DNA from: Bacteroidota bacterium
GTDB lineage: Bacteria > Bacteroidota > Ignavibacteria > Ignavibacteriales > Melioribacteraceae
DNA length: 7,681 nucleotides
Assembly (NCBI GenBank): GCA_021814855.1
Contig: JAKAHQ010000071.1
Location: 1 to 7,681 of the forward strand
Reading direction: 5' to 3'
The position numbers were made by a program, and so were the translations under genes. The notes below the pieces were generated by a model. The model had not been told where the DNA came from. It searched no databases and saw nothing but the letters and a program-made list of their open reading frames with translations. Positions 1 to 5,168 of this stretch are shown piece by piece. Each line of letters opens with the position of its first letter. The first letter of the stretch is position 1.

Positions 1-2
1 AT

Positions 3-227
3 GAGAACAACGGCGCCAAATTAAAATTTATCTCTGAAGATGATGAAGATACGCCTCGAGGAAATATTATGTATTTCAATCATCGAAGACCTCGACGTGG
101 ATGTTGCTGCTGTTGCGGCGATGATATGCCAATGAATATAAGAATGATGCATGATAAAGGGGCTAAAAAAATAATTATCAAGGAGTTTAAGGACGACAAA
201 GAAAATAAAACCGAAGAAAAAAAGTAG
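3..227 (+). CDS. 3' end of an unrecognised gene with a pentacysteine run (5'-partial)
   Basis: This frame is open from the left edge to a TAG at 225-227 and gives 74 codons; the start lies outside the window. I do not recognise the family. The visible tail has an acidic stretch (residues 12-16 of the fragment, EDDED), then an arginine-rich patch, then five consecutive cysteines followed by GDD, encoded by TGT/TGC at 102-116. It continues with a methionine-rich segment and ends in a lysine/glutamate-rich hydrophilic tail. No membrane segment is visible in this part. The frame ends 14 bases before a hairpin terminator, which supports it as the real 3' end of a gene. The cysteine run could bind metal or form disulfides, but this is speculative; the pattern is not a CxxC zinc ribbon. 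The opposite-strand frame covering 21-326 is treated as a shadow. Confidence 0.6.
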   Translation, partial: ENNGAKLKFISEDDEDTPRGNIMYFNHRRPRRGCCCCCGDDMPMNIRMMHDKGAKKIIIKEFKDDKENKTEEKK

Positions 228-241
228 ACTACTACTTATCG

Positions 242-271
242 GAGGGAATCGTTTCGATTCCCTCTTCATTT
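242..271 (+). terminator. Intrinsic terminator after the pentacysteine gene
   Basis: A perfect 9-bp inverted repeat, GAGGGAATC (242-250) and GATTCCCTC (256-264), encloses a 5-base loop. A further G251-C255 pair could reduce the loop to TTT. The stem is followed by TTCATTT, a poor but T-rich tail. Its position just after the TAG at 227 fits Rho-independent termination of the upstream gene. The weak T-tract leaves open a processing or mRNA-stabilising role. Confidence 0.7.
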
Positions 272-396
272 CATAAAATAGATGTGGTAAAATTAGCCGT
301 GCTATCCCATTATCAAATAAAAACATAATTTTTTTGTTGCTTCAATTTTGTTATCCGCTTATCTTCAAATCAGAAATAATGGTCTAATATCTTATT

Positions 397-404
397 TAAC
401 TTTG
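397..404 (+). promoter_or_regulatory. Candidate Bacteroidetes-like -7 element upstream of the DUF2339 gene
   Basis: TAACTTTG matches the TAnnTTTG -7 consensus known from Bacteroidetes primary sigma factors. It would start transcription roughly 100 bases before the ATG at 509. No convincing -33 TTTG lies at the expected distance upstream, so this is weak, and such motifs arise easily in AT-rich DNA. The rest of the non-coding stretch 272-508 is AT-rich with homopolymer runs; I see no RNA gene, repeat or ORF in it. Confidence 0.22.
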
Positions 405-497
405 TTTTTTTAATCGCATGATTACAAATACAGAAAGGAATATCCACCTAATACGGAAAACCTAATCTCGGGAAATACGATCATAACAAATAGCATT

Positions 498-503
498 AGG
501 AGG
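498..503 (+). promoter_or_regulatory. Full Shine-Dalgarno (AGGAGG) for the DUF2339 gene
   Basis: A complete AGGAGG lies 5 bases before the ATG at 509 and fixes that start. It is the strongest ribosome binding site in the window. The Rieske, ABC ATPase and radA starts have no recognisable one, and the cytochrome genes have partial ones. Confidence 0.8.
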
Positions 504-508
504 TTTAA

Positions 509-2179
509 ATGGAAATTTCCTCGGATGCTCTCGATCTCGACCGATTAAATGCATACTTGCAGAATTTGGAAAGAAGAATTTCCAGGATAGAGACTCATCT
601 TCAGATCGATTCTCTTTCGGAAGAAGAAGGATTAAAATTACCTGCCGGACTTACACAAAAGTTTTCCAATCAAACCGAAACACTTGAAGATACAATTGGT
701 CAATATTGGTTTGCGAAGGTTGGAATCGTGTTCCTTTTAATAGGAATAGTTTTTCTTCTAACGTTTCCTTACCAAAATTTGCCGCCGCTAATACCAAGTT
801 TAACAGGATTTGTTTTGGCTGCGGTTATGCTTTTCATTTCGAGGTATTCAAGTAAATCTCTTCCGTTTCTATCACATTATATTTTTGGCGGGGGAATGAT
901 TTTATTTTATTTTTCAGTGCTTCGGCTTCATTTCTTTAGCGAGGTTCATTTTGTAGAAAGCCCGGCTATTGAAACCGGCTTACTTTTAATTGCGAGTTTG
1001 ATCTATCTGCTGATTGCTTACCGCAGAAAATCCGTCTATTTGAATTTTATTGGAATTACACTTGCGGCTTCCTCTGCTCTCATTAGTAATAATTCATACG
1101 CCGTTTTTATTTTCCTTTTAGCTCTTTCTATTTACCTCGTTTTCTTGAGAGTCAAATTTTCTTGGAGCGGACTTTTCGGTTACGGAATTTCGATTGTCTT
1201 CCTGTCAAATTTACTCTGGTTCTTTAACAATCCTTTGATTGGCAATGAGGCGGTGATACAGGTTAGACCGATTATAAGTTTTTATTCATTGCTTGTTTTC
1301 TGTTTAGTCTTCTCCGGCGGAATTTTGTATCGTCACAAAGATGAAAAAGAGGATTCAAAAGTAATATCAGGCACATTTATAAATTGTTTATGGGGATACG
1401 GACTTTTTTTGATGTTATCCCTGGTCGATTATAAGGATATACTTCCTGCTTCTCACTTAATCGCGTCATTGTTATTCTTAATCTTAGCGGTATTTTTTTG
1501 GATGAAGGAAGAAAGCAAATATTCTACCTTTCTTTATTCAATGCTCGGTTATAGTGCGTTAAGTGTTGCCATCATCTCGCAATTTCCCAAACCGGATTTC
1601 TTTGTATGGCTGAGTTGGCAAAGTGTACTTGTTGTTTCCACTGCAATTTGGTTCAGATCTAAAATTATAATAGTGGCTAACTTTGGAATGTACCTCTTAA
1701 TATTTTTCTCTTACCTGGCGCTGGCCGGCAGCTTTGGAATTATAAGTCTTAGTTTTGGTTTTGTAGCCCTGTTGAGCGCACGGATATTGAATTGGAAAAA
1801 AGATCGTCTCGATTTGAAAACCGATATGATGCGAATTGCTTATTTAGGTGCGGCGTTTTTCATCTTCCCGTATGCTCTTTATCATATTGTTCCTCAAAAC
1901 TTGGTAAGTCTTTCCTGGACAGTCGTTGCTCTGATTTATTATTTCCTGAGTACGATATTAAAGAACAAAAAATACAGATGGATGGCTTTGCTTACATTTC
2001 TCTTAACTGTAGCTCATATTATATTCGTAGATATAACAACGCTGGACCCAAGTTTTAGGATTGTATCATTTATAGCTGTGGGAATTGTACTTGTGGCAAT
2101 ATCGATTTATTACGCAAGAGTTAAATCAAAGGCGGCTTTATTATCCGAAGAAGATTCTTTAGTGGATCATGGTAAATAA
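509..2179 (+). CDS. DUF2339-type polytopic membrane protein
   Basis: This is a 556-aa integral membrane protein of unknown function. Residues 5-33 form a short charged helix with coiled-coil character (the DRLNAYLQNLERRISRIE region). A soluble linker follows, and then a long series of roughly 12-14 hydrophobic helices from about residue 67 to 536. The entry to the membrane part (YWFAKVGIVFLLIGIVFLL, 66-84) and the last segment (TTLDPSFRIVSFIAVGIVL, 510-528) resemble the start and end of DUF2339 predicted membrane proteins. N-terminal coiled coil plus many helices is also typical of that family. No catalytic motif or haem site is visible. The start is set by the AGGAGG at 498-503. It lies 32 bases upstream of the Rieske gene on the same strand with no terminator between, so co-transcription with the respiratory cluster is plausible. 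A role in assembling or supporting that complex is only a guess from position. Confidence 0.75.
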   Translation: MEISSDALDLDRLNAYLQNLERRISRIETHLQIDSLSEEEGLKLPAGLTQKFSNQTETLEDTIGQYWFAKVGIVFLLIGIVFLLTFPYQNLPPLIPSLTGFVLAAVMLFISRYSSKSLPFLSHYIFGGGMILFYFSVLRLHFFSEVHFVESPAIETGLLLIASLIYLLIAYRRKSVYLNFIGITLAASSALISNNSYAVFIFLLALSIYLVFLRVKFSWSGLFGYGISIVFLSNLLWFFNNPLIGNEAVIQVRPIISFYSLLVFCLVFSGGILYRHKDEKEDSKVISGTFINCLWGYGLFLMLSLVDYKDILPASHLIASLLFLILAVFFWMKEESKYSTFLYSMLGYSALSVAIISQFPKPDFFVWLSWQSVLVVSTAIWFRSKIIIVANFGMYLLIFFSYLALAGSFGIISLSFGFVALLSARILNWKKDRLDLKTDMMRIAYLGAAFFIFPYALYHIVPQNLVSLSWTVVALIYYFLSTILKNKKYRWMALLTFLLTVAHIIFVDITTLDPSFRIVSFIAVGIVLVAISIYYARVKSKAALLSEEDSLVDHGK

Positions 2180-2211
2180 ACTTAACTGATTATCAAAAAA
2201 ATATTGAAACT

Positions 2212-2643
2212 ATGAAACTGAGCAGAAGAAAATTTCTAAATACTTTGTTGGGAGTAGGAGGAATCGGAGGCGTTCTTTCCGTTTTTTATCCGATAATCTC
2301 TTATTTAATCCCTCCCAAAACCACCGAGCCGAAAGTCAATTCCGTTAAAGCGGGATCAAGTTCGGAATTTCCAACCAACAGTTCCAAGATAATTAAGTTT
2401 GGAAGGAAGCCGGTAATTCTTATCAAGACAGTCGACAATCAATATAAAGCGCTATCGGCAAGCTGCACTCATCTTGACTGCATCGTTCAGTATAAGACAG
2501 ATACAAAACAAATTTGGTGCGCCTGTCACAACGGCACTTACGATCTTAACGGAAGAAATATTTCCGGCCCGCCGCCGCGCCCTCTTGAAGAGTATGACGT
2601 AAAAATTGTTAAGGATGAAATAATCATCACAAAGATGGGTTGA
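2212..2643 (+). CDS. Rieske [2Fe-2S] protein of a quinol:cytochrome c oxidoreductase
   Basis: This 143-aa protein is the high-potential iron-sulfur subunit of a bc/b6f-type complex. It takes one electron from quinol at the outer quinol site and passes it to a c-type haem. A Tat-type motif (SRRKFLN, residues 4-10) precedes a hydrophobic anchor (about 11-33). Cluster box I is CTHLDC (85-90) and box II is CACHNGTYD (103-111). Predicted cluster ligands are C85, H87, C103 and H106, with a C90-C105 disulfide. A GPPPRPL proline loop follows (119-125). Compared with CPCHGSxYD in high-potential Rieske proteins, the serine position is Gly108, while the tyrosine is kept (Y110). The usual Gly in box I is Asp89. 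The ATG has no clear Shine-Dalgarno. The stop is 4 bases before the cytochrome b start, so the two are almost certainly translated from one mRNA. It is equivalent to PetC/QcrA. Confidence 0.95.
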   Translation: MKLSRRKFLNTLLGVGGIGGVLSVFYPIISYLIPPKTTEPKVNSVKAGSSSEFPTNSSKIIKFGRKPVILIKTVDNQYKALSASCTHLDCIVQYKTDTKQIWCACHNGTYDLNGRNISGPPPRPLEEYDVKIVKDEIIITKMG

Positions 2644-2647
2644 GGCA

Positions 2648-3727
2648 ATGAAAAATTTTACTAGTAGAATTATTTCCTGGATTGATGAGCGGTACGATTT
2701 AACACCGGTCCGTAATCTTCTCGAACATAAAAAAGTACCGGCGCACAAATATTCTTTCTGGTATTACTTAGGCGGCGTAACACTCTTTTTGTTTATGGTT
2801 CAATTAATTACTGGAATACTACTTCTTCTATATTATAGACCGGGCGAAGATAGCGCTTATGAAAGCGTCCGCTTTATAGTAACCGAAGTTAAGTTTGGCT
2901 GGCTTATCAGAAATGTTCATAGCTGGTCGGCTAACCTATTGGTATTTGCCGCTTTCCTTCATATGTTCAGCGTTTTCTTTTCGCGCGCTTACGAAAAGCC
3001 GAGAGAGCTTACCTGGGTTACCGGTTTCATAATTTTAATTTTCTCTTTAGCGTTTGGTTTCAGCGGTTATCTCTTACCCTGGAATGAACTTGCATTCTTC
3101 GCTACAAAAGTAGGAACAGATATAGTTGGTGTTGTTCCCGTAGTAGGCAAGCCTCTAAAAGTACTTTTACGTGGCGGCGAAGATGTTACCGGAGCGACTC
3201 TGTCACGATTCTTCGGAATTCATGTTGCTATACTTCCCGCCATATTTACTTTCTTTTTAGTTCTGCATTTGCTCTTTATACAGCGGCAGGGAATGCATGA
3301 ACCGGATGAATTCAAAAACTTGCCTGAAGAAAAGAAAAACTATATCCCTTTCTTTCCGGATTTTGCTTTAAAAGATCTTTTATTGTGGGTAATAGTTTTT
3401 AACATACTGATCTTTCTTGCGCTTTATTTTCCATGGGAAATTGGAAACAAAGCAGACGCATTTGCACCGGCTCCCAAAGGTATTCGGCCCGAATGGTATT
3501 TTATGTTCATGTTCCAATCATTAAAATTTTTGCCGGCCCACATTTTATTTATCGAGGGAGAGCTTCTGGGAGTTCTTTTCTTCGGGGTTGCGGGAATACT
3601 CTGGATGTTGATTCCTTATTTTAAAATAAAGAAGAAGGACGATAAAAAAGTCAGAACCCTAACCGTTATAGGAATTATAGTAGTCGTATTCATAGTTGTA
3701 ATGACTGTTTTAGGATATCTATTATAG
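2648..3727 (+). CDS. Cytochrome b of a Rieske/cytochrome b complex (b6 and subunit IV in one chain)
   Basis: This 359-aa protein is the membrane quinol-oxidising subunit with two b haems. Residues 1-215 match cytochrome b6: amphipathic N-terminus, four helices (about 37-62, 94-112, 124-145, 193-211), WLIRNVHSWSANLLV (85-99) and KPRELTWVTG (117-126). Haem ligands are H91/H105 in helix B and H192/H207 in helix D. The 15-residue gap in helix D is b6-type; bc1-type cytochrome b has 14. Residues 235-359 correspond to subunit IV, with the quinol-site PEWY at 281-284 and about three helices. Both halves are in one polypeptide, unlike the split genes of b6f. At the position of the b6 cysteine that covalently holds haem ci (spinach C35, in FYCLGG), this protein has Y40 (WYYLGG). 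The start follows a weak GAGG that overlaps the Rieske stop codon. The nonahaem cytochrome starts 11 bases downstream. Confidence 0.95.
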   Translation: MKNFTSRIISWIDERYDLTPVRNLLEHKKVPAHKYSFWYYLGGVTLFLFMVQLITGILLLLYYRPGEDSAYESVRFIVTEVKFGWLIRNVHSWSANLLVFAAFLHMFSVFFSRAYEKPRELTWVTGFIILIFSLAFGFSGYLLPWNELAFFATKVGTDIVGVVPVVGKPLKVLLRGGEDVTGATLSRFFGIHVAILPAIFTFFLVLHLLFIQRQGMHEPDEFKNLPEEKKNYIPFFPDFALKDLLLWVIVFNILIFLALYFPWEIGNKADAFAPAPKGIRPEWYFMFMFQSLKFLPAHILFIEGELLGVLFFGVAGILWMLIPYFKIKKKDDKKVRTLTVIGIIVVVFIVVMTVLGYLL

Positions 3728-3738
3728 GAAGCCAAACG

Positions 3739-5004
3739 ATGAAAAGAATAGTTTTTTATTTCCCCGTCATAATTTTTCTGTTTGTTTACTTCACGGCAAA
3801 TGCTTCTGATAAAAAAGAAAATAAAGTGCCGCCGGCCAAGGTTGATCACTGCGTAGCGTGTCATAAGGAAATGGAAAATATGCCTGCCGATTTTTCGGAG
3901 AATGATATTCACCGCAAAGATAATTTTTCTTGTTCCGTATGCCACGGAGGAGATCCTTCCAGTCCGGACCAAGACGTTGCAATGAGTCCGGCTAAAGGTT
4001 TTATCGGTGTGCCGAAGAAAAAAGACATTCCAAAACTTTGCGGCAGGTGTCATTCCAATATTGACATTATGAGAGTTTATCAGCCGAGGATAGCTACTGA
4101 CCAGGTGGAACAATATTACACAAGTGTGCATGGAAAAAAACTTTTGGCGGGTGACGAAAATGTAGCCGAATGTGCAAGCTGTCATACTGCCCATAGTATT
4201 ATGCCGGTAAAAGATCCGCGCGCTTCGGTTTACAAATTAAACGTCCCTGGTACATGCAATAAATGCCACGGCAATTCCGAATTAATGAAAAAATATAATT
4301 TGCCAACCAACCAGCTTGAGGAATATTCCAAAAGCGTTCACGGGATTGCGCTTCTAAAGAATAATGATCTCGGCGCTCCGGCATGCAACGACTGTCACGG
4401 CAATCATGGCGCTATGCCTCCGGGAATAACTTCGATCTCTCACGTATGCGGTACATGTCATGTAACAAATATGGAATACTTCAACTCAACAAAAATGGCA
4501 AAAGCTTTTGATGAACAGGGATTTCATGCATGCGAACAATGCCACGGCAACCATGGAATTGTAAAACCAACCGATGAAATGATCGGTGTCGGCAAGGAAT
4601 CAAAGTGCATCGATTGTCATTCCAACGGCGACGAGGGTTATGCGGCAGGGAAAAAAATGAAAACAGATTTGACTAATTTAAAAAATGCATTCGATACCGC
4701 GACTGCAAAACTAAACGAGGTTAAGGAAAAAGGGATGAACGATGTAGAAATTGGCTTCCTGCTTCAGGATGCAAAGCAGGATTTAATCCAGTCGCGAACA
4801 CTCATTCATACATTCGATTCGATAAAAGTCGGGGCAAAAACAAAAGACGGCATCGAGATAGCGAACAGAGCAACTATACTTGCAGACAAACAAATCGACG
4901 AGTATTATACGCGCCGTAACGGATTTGCTGTAGCCACATTTGCATTTTTGATCATCGTGGTTGCGCTCTATTTCAAGATAAAAGACAGAGAGAAAAAGAA
5001 ATAA
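3739..5004 (+). CDS. Membrane-anchored nonahaem cytochrome c, likely redox partner of the Rieske/b complex
   Basis: This 421-aa exported c-type cytochrome has nine CXXCH haem motifs, starting at C38, C65, C101, C145, C173, C216, C237, C265 and C290. An N-terminal hydrophobic segment (1-20) with a plausible signal peptidase site after ANA (20-22) directs it across the membrane. A C-terminal helix (about 396-412) followed by a basic tail anchors it, leaving the haem domain outside. Residues 122-294 contain a degenerate triplicated unit: EQYY/EEYS plus SVHG, then CxxCHxxH, then a second CxxCH. Extra histidines (H58, H131, H152, H201, H223, H272) could be distal ligands. Residues 300-394 are haem-free and look helical. 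AGGAAG (3726-3731) sits 7 bases before the ATG. Directly after cytochrome b, where a cytochrome c1 or f gene might be expected, it probably accepts electrons from the Rieske protein. This role is inferred from position; the multihaem assignment is certain from the motifs. Confidence 0.92.
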   Translation: MKRIVFYFPVIIFLFVYFTANASDKKENKVPPAKVDHCVACHKEMENMPADFSENDIHRKDNFSCSVCHGGDPSSPDQDVAMSPAKGFIGVPKKKDIPKLCGRCHSNIDIMRVYQPRIATDQVEQYYTSVHGKKLLAGDENVAECASCHTAHSIMPVKDPRASVYKLNVPGTCNKCHGNSELMKKYNLPTNQLEEYSKSVHGIALLKNNDLGAPACNDCHGNHGAMPPGITSISHVCGTCHVTNMEYFNSTKMAKAFDEQGFHACEQCHGNHGIVKPTDEMIGVGKESKCIDCHSNGDEGYAAGKKMKTDLTNLKNAFDTATAKLNEVKEKGMNDVEIGFLLQDAKQDLIQSRTLIHTFDSIKVGAKTKDGIEIANRATILADKQIDEYYTRRNGFAVATFAFLIIVVALYFKIKDREKKK

Positions 5005-5043
5005 ATAATCCTTCCTAAAAATATTTCCGTAAAAATCCATTCT

Positions 5044-5086
5044 CGGATAAATAATTCCTAAAAAAGATTTTTTGGATATTTATCCG
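5044..5086 (+). repeat. Long hairpin between the two multihaem cytochrome genes
   Basis: A perfect 10-bp inverted repeat, CGGATAAATA (5044-5053) and TATTTATCCG (5077-5086), encloses a further imperfect stem. TCC (5056-5058) can pair with GGA (5074-5076), and A6 (5060-5065) faces T6 (5068-5073). The whole 43-base element is nearly palindromic. No T-tract follows it, so it is not a classical terminator. It could stabilise or separate the upstream mRNA, attenuate read-through into the next gene, or act as an operator. It starts 39 bases after the stop of the nonahaem cytochrome gene. Confidence 0.6.
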
Positions 5087-5102
5087 TTACTAACTAATTT
5101 TG
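5071..5102 (+). promoter_or_regulatory. Candidate promoter for the heptahaem cytochrome gene
   Basis: TTTG (5071-5074) and TAATTTTG (5095-5102) are separated by 20 bases. This agrees with the Bacteroidetes-type -33 TTTG / -7 TAnnTTTG arrangement, and transcription would begin about 60 bases before the ATG at 5169. The -33 part lies inside the hairpin at 5044-5086, so the hairpin could influence promoter use. Whether this organism's sigma factor uses that consensus is an assumption. Confidence 0.35.
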
Positions 5103-5168
5103 TTCACGGAGGCAGATGTCCTCTATCTAACTAGAATTAATTACATAGATTTTAATAAAAGGTAACAA

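Noticed and set aside
21..326. Opposite-strand 101-aa open frame
   Set aside because: It overlaps the 3' end of the pentacysteine gene and its terminator, shows no recognisable domain, and consists of low-complexity hydrophobic and Ser/Ile-rich sequence expected from the complement of an AT-rich coding region.
272..508. Small RNA or riboswitch in the gap before the DUF2339 gene
   Set aside because: I found no sizeable inverted repeat or recognisable conserved RNA core beyond the terminator at 242-264; the gap is mainly A/T runs.
3616..4194. Opposite-strand 192-aa open frame across the cytochrome b / nonahaem junction
   Set aside because: It lies fully antisense to two well-supported genes with clear motifs; its protein has no recognisable family features.
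3739..5004. Nonahaem protein as a NrfA nitrite reductase or hydroxylamine oxidoreductase
   Set aside because: There is no CXXCK motif as in typical NrfA. All nine motifs are plain CXXCH with a repeat layout and terminal membrane anchor, which suits electron transfer better than a catalytic haem.
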